Source: Candidatus Sungbacteria bacterium RIFCSPLOWO2_01_FULL_47_10
Lineage (GTDB): Bacteria; Patescibacteriota; Minisyncoccia; Sungbacterales; GWA2-42-14
Length of the DNA stretch: 18,252 bases
NCBI GenBank assembly: GCA_001820675.1
Contig: MHQO01000003.1
Location: 2,628 to 20,879 of the forward strand
Direction of reading: 5' to 3'
Shown here: in pieces, positions 1-6,046 of the stretch
Layout of the letters: each line of letters opens with the position of its first letter
Position numbering within the stretch: the stretch's first letter is position 1
Program-made: the position numbers and the translations under genes
Notes under the pieces: model-generated
What the model was told of the DNA's origin: nothing
The model's input: the letters and a program-made list of their open reading frames with translations, nothing else
Databases searched by the model: none

Positions 1-1861
1 CCAGAGGGGACCTTCCGTCGTTGGCGGGTTTAAAATCTTTAAGCGGCGGGAGAGACACAGGCAAATCTTTTTCGGATACCGGCTGATACCCTTGCCCGGC
101 AGGGTCCATTAGGGCGCATGACGCGCACCGGATTACCGGAATCGGAACCCCCCAATAGCGCTGGCGCGAAATCAGCCAGTCGCGGAGTCGATAGTGGACT
201 TTTTTTCTTCCTCCGACAAATTCCGCAATCTTTCCTCCCGCCTCCTCCGAATCCATACCATCGAATTTTCCTGAATGAACAAGAACCCCTTTTCCGGTAT
301 ACGCGCTGTTCCCGCCGAGCATCTCCAATGCCCACAAGTGGGAATCGGGTGTTAAAAAATCTCTTAATTCCTGCTTGGTCTTCCACAATACTTCGTGATT
401 CTCCATTTCTTCCTCAGAAATATTTTCTTTCGCGCCATCTTCAAGTTTGAAACAGAGAACACGGGCATGCGCGAAACGGTTTACTTTTTTCGGCACATGG
501 TAAAACTTGCCGTGGACAACCCCGAAATCGACAATGAGTTTTGGGTGGAGAAACCCTGTTTCCTCGCGTATCTCCATCCGGGCGGCCTCCTCCGGCGTCT
601 GGCCTTTTTCGATACCTCCGGTCACAAATGTTCCCCATGCGACCTTCCTCCATTTCAGCGTAATATATGTATCATCCGCCCAATGTTTCACAATCGCAAT
701 TATGGCGTCCCGATGGTCAAACGGGAGACCATCGACAACTTTTCCCGGGTCGGTTGATTGGGTGAAAACCGGCTCTATGACGTTTCGCGCCGGCAGACCG
801 AATTTTTTTGCAAAATCAAAATCCCTTTGATCGTGCGCAGGAACTGCCATGATCGCGCCCGTCCCGACACTCCCCAAAACATAATCGGCGACAAAGACAG
901 GGATTTCCTCGTTGGTTGCGGGATTTACTGCTTTTATTCCCTTTAATTCCATGCCGGTTTTCTCCCTGTTTTCGGCAATTCGATCTTCTTCGGCCTTCGT
1001 CTTTGCTTGTTGAATATATTTCTCGACATCCGACCAATTTTGAATTTTTGATTTTAAATTTTGAATTTCTTTATGTTCCGGCCCCAGCACGAGATATGTC
1101 GCGCCAAAAAGCGTATCCGGCCTTGTTGTAAAAACCTTAATTCTGAATTCTGAATTCTGAATTCTGAATTCTATTTCCACTCCCTCCGATCTCCCGATCC
1201 AATTCCTCTGTGCGCGTTTTGTCGTCTCCGGCCAGTCGAGTTTTTCCACATCGTCGATGAGCCGGCCTGCGTATGCCGTCGTCTTCAGCATCCACTGCTC
1301 AAGTTCTTTTTTCATGACGGCCGTGCCGCACCGCTCGCACGATCCGTCAATCACCTGCTCATTCGCAAGAACCGTCCGGCATGACGGGCACCAGTTTGCG
1401 GCCGTCTTTGCGCGATACGCAAGACCGCGCTCGTACATTTTCAGAAACAGCCACTGGGTCCATCGATAATATTCCGAATCGATGGTCGAGACCGCACGCG
1501 ACCAATCGAATGTCGCCCCCATGCTTTTTAACTGCTTCGTCATATGCGCGATATTTTTCTCCGTCCATTTTTTCGGATTGATACCCCGCTTCAGCGCGGC
1601 ATTTTCCGCGGGGAGGCCGAATGCGTCAAAACCGACCGGATACAAAACATTTTTTCCGTTCATCCGAAGATACCGCGCAAGAATATCGGGAACACTGAAA
1701 GCGTACCAGTGCCCGATGTGAAGGTTCCCCGACGGATATGGAAACTCGGTCAGAAGCATGAAATTCTTTTTTTTGCCCGCCGCATCGTTCGGCGAATAAA
1801 GTTTTTTCGCATCCCAGTACTTCTGCCACCTCCGTTCTATTTTTTGAGGATTATATTTCAT
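1..1861 (-). CDS. leuS: Leucyl-tRNA synthetase (LeuRS), N-terminal 620 codons, cut by the window edge, with inserted NUDIX-like domain
   Basis: Charges tRNA-Leu with leucine in the cytoplasm and edits mischarged products. The frame is open from the ATG at 1861 to base 1, giving 620 codons; the KMSKS loop and anticodon-binding part lie outside the window. Seen: class I signature HIGH at residues 48-51 after PYPSGNL; a zinc site C158/C161...C175/C178 around LANEQVIDG; CP1 editing motifs TTRPDT (245-250) and MAVPAHDQRDFDFA (338-351); the return to the catalytic core at YRLRDWLISRQRYWG (557-571). Between VIEPV and the normal editing-domain continuation (GVLVHSGKFDG) lie about 150 extra residues with a NUDIX box. 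Repeat-derived peptides occupy 229-242 and 265-276. A small hairpin encodes a short extra loop near 586-591, after C579/C582. The start is supported by the methionine at the family position and a promoter just upstream. No Shine-Dalgarno is seen. Identity is certain. Confidence 0.97.
   Translation of the reverse strand, partial: MKYNPQKIERRWQKYWDAKKLYSPNDAAGKKKNFMLLTEFPYPSGNLHIGHWYAFSVPDILARYLRMNGKNVLYPVGFDAFGLPAENAALKRGINPKKWTEKNIAHMTKQLKSMGATFDWSRAVSTIDSEYYRWTQWLFLKMYERGLAYRAKTAANWCPSCRTVLANEQVIDGSCERCGTAVMKKELEQWMLKTTAYAGRLIDDVEKLDWPETTKRAQRNWIGRSEGVEIEFRIQNSEFRIKVFTTRPDTLFGATYLVLGPEHKEIQNLKSKIQNWSDVEKYIQQAKTKAEEDRIAENREKTGMELKGIKAVNPATNEEIPVFVADYVLGSVGTGAIMAVPAHDQRDFDFAKKFGLPARNVIEPVFTQSTDPGKVVDGLPFDHRDAIIAIVKHWADDTYITLKWRKVAWGTFVTGGIEKGQTPEEAARMEIREETGFLHPKLIVDFGVVHGKFYHVPKKVNRFAHARVLCFKLEDGAKENISEEEMENHEVLWKTKQELRDFLTPDSHLWALEMLGGNSAYTGKGVLVHSGKFDGMDSEEAGGKIAEFVGGRKKVHYRLRDWLISRQRYWGVPIPVIRCASCALMDPAGQGYQPVSEKDLPVSLPPLKDFKPANDGRSPL
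88..105. repeat. Small GC hairpin inside leuS
   Basis: ACCCT at 88-92 pairs with AGGGT at 101-105, and GCC at 94-96 with GGC at 98-100, leaving a one-base loop and one bulged base. It encodes the PAGQG part of a short extra loop after the CASC motif (C579/C582) of LeuRS. It belongs with the other in-gene hairpins of this window. Confidence 0.55.
305..766 (-). other. NUDIX-like domain inserted in the LeuRS CP1 editing domain (residues about 366-519)
   Basis: The canonical NUDIX box is G-x5-E-x7-R-E-U-x-E-E-x-G-U. Residues 415-437 here begin GGIEKGQTPEEAARMEI and end REETGF. The three metal-binding glutamates are kept (E430, E433, E434), as are the first G and the final GF. The box Glu is Gln421 and the box Arg is Met429. 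Upstream strands resemble the NUDIX beta-sheet start (AIIAIV, ITLKW, WGTFVTGG) and downstream residues fit the remaining fold. E. coli LeuRS runs directly across this point. The domain is in frame with no stop, so it should be made as part of LeuRS. Activity is uncertain because two signature positions are altered. Confidence 0.88.
1037..1070. repeat. Degenerate heptamer-type AT-rich repeat in leuS
   Basis: Imperfect repetition of AATTTTGA-like units, in frame, encoding LeuRS residues 265-276 (EIQNLKSKIQNW). In E. coli LeuRS this part of the editing domain is a loop-helix of almost the same length, so the repeat seems to replace native sequence. Confidence 0.6.
1139..1175. repeat. Perfect 7-bp tandem repeat (TTCTGAA) in leuS
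   Basis: Four exact copies of TTCTGAA (1141-1168) plus a partial fifth. On the coding strand the unit is TTCAGAA, free of stops in all three frames, read as the peptide EFRIQNSEFRI inside LeuRS residues 229-242. The opposite strand contains TGA in every unit. The peptide takes the place of a beta-hairpin of equal length in E. coli LeuRS. Confidence 0.85.
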
Positions 1862-1870
1862 ACGCCTTCC

Positions 1871-1899
1871 AGTGTAGCAGGAAAAACGCCGATTGACAA
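1871..1899 (-). promoter_or_regulatory. Putative leuS promoter, near-leaderless
   Basis: On the minus strand, -35 TTGTCA (1899-1894), a 17-bp spacer and -10 TACACT (1876-1871). A start site about 7 nt downstream of the -10 falls near 1864, only about 3 nt before the ATG at 1861. Its -35 overlaps that of the divergent plus-strand promoter. Confidence 0.6.
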
Positions 1900-1920
1900 T
1901 TTATGCCTTCGCCGTACAAT
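1893..1920 (+). promoter_or_regulatory. Strong sigma70-type promoter for the 1960-3010 gene run
   Basis: -35 TTGACA (1893-1898), a 16-bp spacer and -10 TACAAT (1915-1920). Expected start near 1927, giving a leader of about 33 nt to the ATG at 1960. The -35 matches consensus at 6/6 and the -10 at 5/6. Confidence 0.7.
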
Positions 1921-1959
1921 AGTAAACACATTCTTTGACAACCCGTGGAATGACCGCGC

Positions 1960-2466
1960 ATGAACCAGGAAGAGCTGAAAAAATTCTGCCTTGAGGTTGC
2001 CCTCACAATGCAGGGGGCAATGTTTTATACAAAAACGGGGCAGACGGAAAAGTCGCAAACATTTCGGCCTAAATACGACTCATTGGAAAAAATGGCCGCT
2101 GAAAACGGAATTGAGATTGTCATTCTTGAGAAAAACAGCGTCGTGAATATCCCCATTCCCGAACTTAAAAATTACAAGACAAAAACCTCCGAATTGGACT
2201 ACATAGGTGCATGGACGATCCCGGAGGGCACTGGTCTTGAACACCACATCCATATCACGCTGGAATTTGTCGTCGATGGAACTTCGGGACACGCCGAGAT
2301 CCGCCCGGGAGATATCGAAATCGATTATGCGGAAGACGGCGATGGTGAAGACATACTTGACCGCAAAAGCGAAGAAGGGGAACCGAATGACGCCCGATCA
2401 TTCGACAGAGATTTTCTCCGCGGACGAATTCAAAATCCTTTTGACGATCAACGGGGGAATGAATGA
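1960..2466 (+). CDS. Hypothetical protein, 168 aa, acidic C-terminal half
   Basis: Family not recognised. No signal peptide or membrane segment is visible, so it is probably cytoplasmic. The first ~110 residues look folded (AAENGIEIVILEKNSVVNIPIP, then the strand HIHITLEFVVDG). Residues 118-145 are very acidic. The ATG lies about 33 nt after a strong promoter and no clear Shine-Dalgarno is seen. The stop TGA at 2464-2466 overlaps the ATG at 2463, suggesting coupling to the next frame. Codon choice after about 2387 looks less natural in this frame than in the overlapping +1 frame (ATG 2387), so the true C-terminus may end near 2390 with a frame break in the GGGG run just before. Function unknown. 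Confidence 0.7.
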   Translation: MNQEELKKFCLEVALTMQGAMFYTKTGQTEKSQTFRPKYDSLEKMAAENGIEIVILEKNSVVNIPIPELKNYKTKTSELDYIGAWTIPEGTGLEHHIHITLEFVVDGTSGHAEIRPGDIEIDYAEDGDGEDILDRKSEEGEPNDARSFDRDFLRGRIQNPFDDQRGNE

Positions 2467-2658
2467 GCGCGATGCCGCCGCAAACGGGAATTGAAAAAGA
2501 AATCCTTGACGCCATACAAAAACTCGGTTTGCAAAAAGAGGCCGATGTGGGACTTGAAATACTTGCTATGCAAAAACGGGTTAGTGTTTTTCCTCTCCCC
2601 GCTCGAAAGAAAAACGGCCGAAGGGCCGTTGAAAGACGGAGTGCAACATGACACATGA
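2387..2658 (+). pseudogene. Alternative reading: a ~90-aa gene broken by two frame changes
   Basis: Three consecutive pieces in frames 2, 0 and 1 have natural-looking codons and residues. They are ATG 2387 giving MTPDHSTEIFSADEFKILLT and on to 2494; GIEKEILDAIQKLGLQKEAD around 2487-2560; and LKYLLCKNGLVFFLSPLERK and on to the TGA at 2656-2658. Joined, they would make one compact protein of about 90 residues. The first ATG has a purine-rich GGGG tract 6 nt upstream. This is either decay, assembly indels, or several tiny overlapping genes. The sequence alone cannot decide. Confidence 0.35.
2463..2651 (+). CDS. Small hypothetical protein, 62 aa, ATGA-coupled to both neighbours
   Basis: Not recognised. 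It starts with an ATGA overlap with the upstream stop (2464-2466) and its TGA (2649-2651) overlaps the ATG of the next gene at 2648, an arrangement typical of translationally coupled operon genes. Residues 10-37 (IEKEILDAIQKLGLQKEADV and on) read as a plausible amphipathic helix. The last 25 residues are Arg-rich and look like out-of-frame translation, while the +1 frame there reads naturally. It may therefore be one piece of a frame-broken gene; see the entry at 2387-2658. Confidence 0.4.
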   Translation: MSAMPPQTGIEKEILDAIQKLGLQKEADVGLEILAMQKRVSVFPLPARKKNGRRAVERRSAT

Positions 2659-3010
2659 GGAAGCGCGTGTTCTTTTCCAAACATATTGCGACGCCTTTAT
2701 TCGAAATATGCTCGCGCCCGACAAAGAGGAATCACACGAGGAAAAATCTGCGGATCAGACGCTCTTTCGGGCGGGTTATGAAATTTTGATACAAGACGAC
2801 GAGTATGTTCTCCGCCCCGCAACTGAATATGAAGATGCCTATGTGGAAGTTTTTCTGAATTTTTCTCTTTTTCAGGTAGACACCGGGAACATTATTTCTT
2901 GTGCAGAGGCAACCCTTAAAATTACAAAACAAAAAAAAGAACTCCTAAAGGAACTTTCTGAAAAAGATATTGAATTTTTGAAAAGTATTTCGATCAGGCC
3001 GGAATCATAA
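2648..3010 (+). CDS. Hypothetical protein, 120 aa
   Basis: Not recognised. The start ATG at 2648 has a Shine-Dalgarno GGAG 6 nt upstream and overlaps the previous stop in an ATGA. The product is soluble and acidic, with a central strand-rich part (YEILIQDDEYVLRP, then YVEVFLNFSLFQVDTG) and a C-terminal charged helix (ITKQKKELLKELSEKDIEFL). It is the last gene of the small plus-strand run and a terminator hairpin follows within a few bases of its stop. It is the most convincing small coding region of this run after the 1960 gene. Confidence 0.7.
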   Translation: MTHEEARVLFQTYCDAFIRNMLAPDKEESHEEKSADQTLFRAGYEILIQDDEYVLRPATEYEDAYVEVFLNFSLFQVDTGNIISCAEATLKITKQKKELLKELSEKDIEFLKSISIRPES

Positions 3011-3040
3011 AAGTCCCGACATTTTTCGGGGCTTTTCTAT
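3011..3040. terminator. Bidirectional rho-independent terminator between convergent genes
   Basis: GTCCCGA (3013-3019) pairs with TCGGGGC (3026-3032), with one G-U pair and a 6-nt loop. TTTT follows on the plus strand; on the minus strand the same stem is followed by TTTTATG. It sits between the stop of the 120-aa gene and the stop of the TatD gene. Confidence 0.75.
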
Positions 3041-4005
3041 ATTCGGAATAATATTCGCGCGTTTTGCACCATCGTTTCGGCAGTTTTTTCGACTGGGAAT
3101 CCCTTCAATTCTGCCATTTTCTTTGCGACTTCCCATACGTATGCTGGTTCATTTCTTTTGCCGCGATACGGAACGGGTGCTACATATGGAGCGTCGGTTT
3201 CAAGAAGTATCCTGTCAAGCGGAATAAACCGTATGGATTCGTCATAATCACGGGCAAACGTGATGACTCCTCCGAATGAAAACGAAAAACCGAGTTCCAA
3301 AAGTTTTTTTGCGTCTTCTTTTGTTCCGCTGAAAAAATGAATGATGCCCGGCGGAATATTATGTATCCTGTATTCAGCATTCAGTATTTGAATGAGGTCG
3401 TTGAACGCGTTGCGGCAATGGATCATAAGCGGTTTTTTAATCTCCCGTGCGAGATCAACGTGTTTTAAAAAAACCTCGGCTTGTTTCTTTTTCCGTTTTT
3501 CAATAGGTAGTCCGCCTTCGCCAAAGGCTTCAGCGGATGCTCGTTTTTGCAGCCGCTCGCCTTGCTCGCGGATAAAAACGGCATAATCCAACCCGCATTC
3601 GCCGATCGCTACAACTTTCGGGTCTTGCGCCAGTTTTTTATAATATGTGTAATCAAATATTTCTTCGCGACTTTTAAATCCTTTCAGCGACTCATTCGCC
3701 AATTCGCGCGAATCGGCGGATGACAATGGTGGGGCGCCGAGTTCTTTTTCATCATGATACGACGCTTCTGTGTGGATCGGGTGAAGCCCAACCGTTGCAT
3801 ATACTCCTTCGGCATATTGATGCGCCGTTTCAATTGCAGCTCTTGATGTATCTTTCTGTGTTCCAACATTCACCATCCAGACCTCGCCTTGAAGCGATCG
3901 CCGAATAACCACATCGGCATCGTCCGCATATGCGGCAAACTGTGTATGAGTATGAACATCAAATAATTTCGGGGCTTGCCCTGAGTGTGTCGAATGGGTT
4001 GACAT
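3037..4005 (-). CDS. TatD-family metal-dependent hydrolase (putative DNase), 322 aa, with repeat-derived insertions
   Basis: TatD enzymes are cytoplasmic TIM-barrel metallohydrolases with DNase or exonuclease activity linked to DNA repair and quality control. Seen in order: first metal motif DVHTHTQF (residues 16-23), VGLHPIH, GECGLDY with the metal-binding Glu, PLMIHCRNA, IIHFFSG, and LLETDAPYVAPVPYRGK near the C-terminus with the catalytic Asp. The family is usually about 255-265 residues. The extra length comes from a repeat-like N-terminus (STHSTHSGQAPK), an insertion after HPIHTEAS, an insertion after GLDY that holds a hairpin-derived peptide (ASAEAFGEGGLP), and a heptamer-derived stretch at ILNAEYRIHN. 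All metal ligands are intact, so it should be active. It is transcribed away from the secreted-protein gene at 4078. Confidence 0.93.
   Translation of the reverse strand: MSTHSTHSGQAPKLFDVHTHTQFAAYADDADVVIRRSLQGEVWMVNVGTQKDTSRAAIETAHQYAEGVYATVGLHPIHTEASYHDEKELGAPPLSSADSRELANESLKGFKSREEIFDYTYYKKLAQDPKVVAIGECGLDYAVFIREQGERLQKRASAEAFGEGGLPIEKRKKKQAEVFLKHVDLAREIKKPLMIHCRNAFNDLIQILNAEYRIHNIPPGIIHFFSGTKEDAKKLLELGFSFSFGGVITFARDYDESIRFIPLDRILLETDAPYVAPVPYRGKRNEPAYVWEVAKKMAELKGFPVEKTAETMVQNARILFRI
3367..3394. repeat. Heptamer-type repeat in the TatD gene
   Basis: Units TATTCAG, CATTCAG and TATTTGA (3371-3391) follow each other with a 7-bp period. They encode the LNAEYRIH part of TatD, just before the conserved IIHFFSG motif. 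Confidence 0.6.
3511..3537. repeat. GC-rich hairpin inside the TatD gene
   Basis: TCCGC (3511-3515) pairs with GCGGA (3533-3537) and GCC (3520-3522) with GGC (3526-3528) around an AAA loop, with a mismatched 4x4 internal loop. It encodes SAEAFGEGG in a segment that ordinary TatD proteins lack. The core CGCCAAAGGCG-like loop recurs in ileS at 15218-15228. Confidence 0.7.
3979..3998. repeat. Copy of a CCCTGAG...TCGAA...GGG palindromic repeat at the TatD N-terminus
   Basis: The 20-bp stretch CCCTGAGTGTGTCGAATGGG is a diverged member of the family also seen at 15681-15702 (ileS) and, more weakly, 5001-5020 (metG). Here it supplies the first residues of TatD (THSTHSGQ). Confidence 0.55.
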
Positions 4006-4026
4006 AAATTACGAAAATGCTACCTT
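3999..4026 (+). promoter_or_regulatory. Possible promoter for the secreted-protein gene at 4078
   Basis: -35 TTGACA (3999-4004), a 16-bp spacer and a weak -10 TACCTT (4021-4026, 3/6). The -35 lies on the divergent TatD start codon (ATGTCAA read in reverse). Confidence 0.35.
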
Positions 4027-4077
4027 GGATGAGCCTGCGTAGACAGAGCCGACACCATCACTCCACGGGAGGAAACA

Positions 4078-4404
4078 ATGAAAAAAATCGCGGTTCTTTC
4101 ACTTCTTGTTCTTGTCGCACCGGCGCTTGCCCTTGCGGGCCCCTCACTGCCCGATTATGAAAAAGAGGCACAGATTACTGCTAAATGGGCTTGCGGTGGG
4201 GACACCACGACATGGACAGAGTATTCAAAGGATGAGCCGGTGGGTAAAAGATATGTTGTGGAAGTGGCGACCGTAAAATCGGGTGAGACATTCTTTCTTT
4301 TTATGGATGAAAAGGCAAAGCAATTACCTTCTTCGTGCGACCCGCCGGAACACTGGATGTCACTGAACTTTCCGGACAAGAATGGTGGGACAAGCTCGCG
4401 GTAG
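4078..4404 (+). CDS. Small secreted protein with signal peptide, C-terminus out of frame
   Basis: Family not recognised. It has a clear Sec signal peptide: MKK, then a hydrophobic run through about residue 18, and a likely cleavage ALA|GPS near residue 20. The start is fixed by a strong Shine-Dalgarno GGGAGGA (4067-4073) 4 nt before the ATG. The mature part is charged, with cysteines in WACGG and SSCDPP. In this frame translation ends at 4404 after FPDKNGGTSSR. One frame over, from 4383, codons read WWDKLAVVSPESIKDMRAAQ and end at 4472. A single missing base near 4378-4382 would restore a protein of about 131 aa ending 1 bp before the metG stop. The product is probably exported; its role is unknown. 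Confidence 0.75.
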   Translation: MKKIAVLSLLVLVAPALALAGPSLPDYEKEAQITAKWACGGDTTTWTEYSKDEPVGKRYVVEVATVKSGETFFLFMDEKAKQLPSSCDPPEHWMSLNFPDKNGGTSSR

Positions 4405-4472
4405 TATCTCCGGAAAGTATCAAAGACATGAGAGCTGCGCAAAGCGACTGCAGGTCAATTCCGCTTCAATAA
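4383..4472 (+). other. Detached C-terminal tail of the secreted protein (frame 0)
   Basis: Open stretch reading WWDKLAVVSPESIKDMRAAQ, then SDCRSIPLQ and TAA at 4470-4472. It has no start of its own, coding-like composition, a third cysteine, and ends just before a terminator. It reads as the displaced end of the 4078 gene, from a true frameshift or an assembly deletion. Confidence 0.65.
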
Positions 4473-4473
4473 T

Positions 4474-5976
4474 TCATTTCAGACGGGGAAACAATGTGTT
4501 TCCCTTTTTTATTTTTATTTCACCATCATCAAACGCAATCCGTTCTTTTATTTTTTCAGCAGTCTCCGGCAGAAACGGTTCCAATAATTCGCAAATAACG
4601 TCAATGCGATAGCATGTTGACGCAATAATGGGGGTGATTTTCCCCTTTTCCTTAATACTCCAGGGCTTCGTATCGTTTATATATTTATCCGTAGCCCCGA
4701 CAAGGCGCCACACGGACCCAAGCGTATCATTAAAACGGAATTTCTCGAGTGACGCCTCATACTCGGCGCGCACTTCGGCTTCAAGCGCTTTAAAATCTTC
4801 TTCAATAGGAACCATGTCTTTTTTATAGTGTAAAGGGCTGACTCGTTCTCCGAGCGTTGCTACGCGCGCGATTAGATTTCCGATCCCATTCGCAAGATCG
4901 CCGTTGTATCGGTCCTCGAATTTTTTATATGAAAAATCTCCGTCTTCTCCCGATGGAATTTCCCGCAATAAATAATAGCGCACCGCATCCCGTGCCGCCC
5001 GTGGTGAGCCTGTCGAACTATATTTTTTAACAAGCTCCGCCGGATCAATAACGTTTCCGATCGTTTTTGACATTTTTTCTCCATCGACCGTGATGAATCC
5101 GTGTACAAAAATTGACTTTGGCAATGGAAGTCTCACCGACAAAAGCATGCCGGGCCATATTGCCGCATGAAACCGCAAGATATCTTTGCCGATGATGTGC
5201 GCATCCGCAGGCCACAAATCTTCAAATTTTAAATCTTCACTGCCGTATCCGATTGCGGTAATATAATTCGCAAGCGCATCGCACCATACATACATCGTGT
5301 GTTCGGGATCATTCGGCACGGGAATGCCCCATGATAAGTCTTTTCGCGGCCTCGAAAAACTCACATCTTCGAGCCCTGATTCAAATAAAGACAAAATTTC
5401 GTTTTTCCGCGTTTCCGGAATTATTCTTAATTCTTGATTCTTGATTCTTGATTCAATTTCTCGGGCATATTTCGACAGTCGGAAAAACCAATTTTCTTCC
5501 TCGACGGCTTCGGGTGCTTTTTGGTGATCGCGGCATTTCCCGTCCGTAAGGTCTTTTTCGGTGACAAATGCTTCGTGCCCCACACAATAAAGCCCGCGGT
5601 ATTTCTTTTTATACAAATCCCCCGCCTCGTGCAATTTCATCCAAAGCGCTTGCGCCCCCGGCCAATGGCGTTTTTGGTCGCTTGTTCGAATAAAATCATT
5701 CCATGATAAATTCAACAGTGTTCGCAATTGTCGGAAATGTCCGGACTGTTCATCGACAAAATCCGCAACCGGTTTTTTCGCCGCATCCGCCGCACGGACG
5801 ATTTTGACGCCATGTTCATCGGCGCCGGTCAAAAAAAAGACATCCTCGCCGCGCCTGCGATGGAATCGCGCCACAACATCCGCCTGAATTTTCTCAAGCG
5901 CATGCCCGATGTGGGGCTTTGCGTTTACATAATCAATGGCGGTTGTGATATAGAATTTTTTCTTCCGCGTTGACAT
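4474..5976 (-). CDS. metG: Methionyl-tRNA synthetase (MetRS), short form, 500 aa
   Basis: Charges tRNA-Met and initiator tRNA. Class I motifs: HIGH within AKPHIGHA near residue 20 and the KMSKS-loop variant KMSKT in DGEKMSKTIGN. Also seen: FFLTGADEHG, WFFRLSKYA, YVWCDALANYITAIGYG, and the anticodon-binding helix WSIKEKGK. It is the short type without the C-terminal Trbp111-like tRNA-binding domain, and the zinc-knuckle region is reduced to CRDHQ. The start is taken at MSTRKKKFYITTAIDYVNA (5976), where the family begins; the longer frame to 6063 would overlap the promoter. Residues about 175-186 (ESRIKNQELRII) come from a heptamer repeat that replaces native sequence of equal length. SSTGSPRAAR replaces the usual short GADA-type turn and comes from a palindromic repeat. 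Catalytic motifs are intact. Confidence 0.97.
   Translation of the reverse strand: MSTRKKKFYITTAIDYVNAKPHIGHALEKIQADVVARFHRRRGEDVFFLTGADEHGVKIVRAADAAKKPVADFVDEQSGHFRQLRTLLNLSWNDFIRTSDQKRHWPGAQALWMKLHEAGDLYKKKYRGLYCVGHEAFVTEKDLTDGKCRDHQKAPEAVEEENWFFRLSKYAREIESRIKNQELRIIPETRKNEILSLFESGLEDVSFSRPRKDLSWGIPVPNDPEHTMYVWCDALANYITAIGYGSEDLKFEDLWPADAHIIGKDILRFHAAIWPGMLLSVRLPLPKSIFVHGFITVDGEKMSKTIGNVIDPAELVKKYSSTGSPRAARDAVRYYLLREIPSGEDGDFSYKKFEDRYNGDLANGIGNLIARVATLGERVSPLHYKKDMVPIEEDFKALEAEVRAEYEASLEKFRFNDTLGSVWRLVGATDKYINDTKPWSIKEKGKITPIIASTCYRIDVICELLEPFLPETAEKIKERIAFDDGEIKIKKGNTLFPRLK
4486..4520 (+). terminator. Plus-strand terminator embedded in the 3' end of metG
   Basis: GGGAAACA (4486-4493), loop ATG, TGTTTCCC (4497-4504): an 8-bp perfect stem, then TTTTTTATTTTTATTT. 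It serves the secreted-protein gene. On the minus strand no U-tract follows, so it is one-directional. The same bases encode the MetRS C-terminus (KKGNTLFP). Confidence 0.85.
5001..5020. repeat. Palindrome-family repeat in metG
   Basis: GTGGTGAGCCTGTCGAACTA, read on the coding strand as TAGTTCGACAGGCTCACCAC. It adds about 8 residues (SSTGSPRAAR) where MetRS enzymes normally have KYGADALRYYLL. The TTCGACAGGCTCACCAC core is, from memory, a very common interspersed element in metagenome-derived genomes. Confidence 0.6.
5422..5456. repeat. 7-bp tandem repeat (TTCTTGA) in metG
   Basis: Units TTCTTAA, TTCTTGA, TTCTTGA, TTCTTGA (5424-5451) plus a partial copy. The coding strand reads TCAAGAA units without stops, giving RIKNQELRII. 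The other strand contains TGA in the units. It occupies a helix between SKYA and PETRKNEI without lengthening it. Confidence 0.85.
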
Positions 5977-5998
5977 AATGATATGTCCATGATACCCT
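5970..5998 (+). promoter_or_regulatory. Possible promoter for the gene at 6047
   Basis: -35 TTGACA (5970-5975), a 17-bp spacer and a weak -10 TACCCT (5993-5998). Like the one at 3999, its -35 lies on the start codon region of the divergent gene (ATGTCAA of metG). Confidence 0.35.
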
Positions 5999-6017
5999 TG
6001 ATATGCGTTCTTTTCAA
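5989..6017 (-). promoter_or_regulatory. metG promoter, near-leaderless
   Basis: Minus strand: -35 TTGAAA (6017-6012), a 17-bp spacer and -10 TATCAT (5994-5989), each 5/6 to consensus. The expected start near 5982 leaves a leader of about 6 nt before the ATG at 5976, which fits the absence of a Shine-Dalgarno. Confidence 0.65.
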
Positions 6018-6046
6018 GAAACGCCCTATTCAAAAAAGGAAAACGG

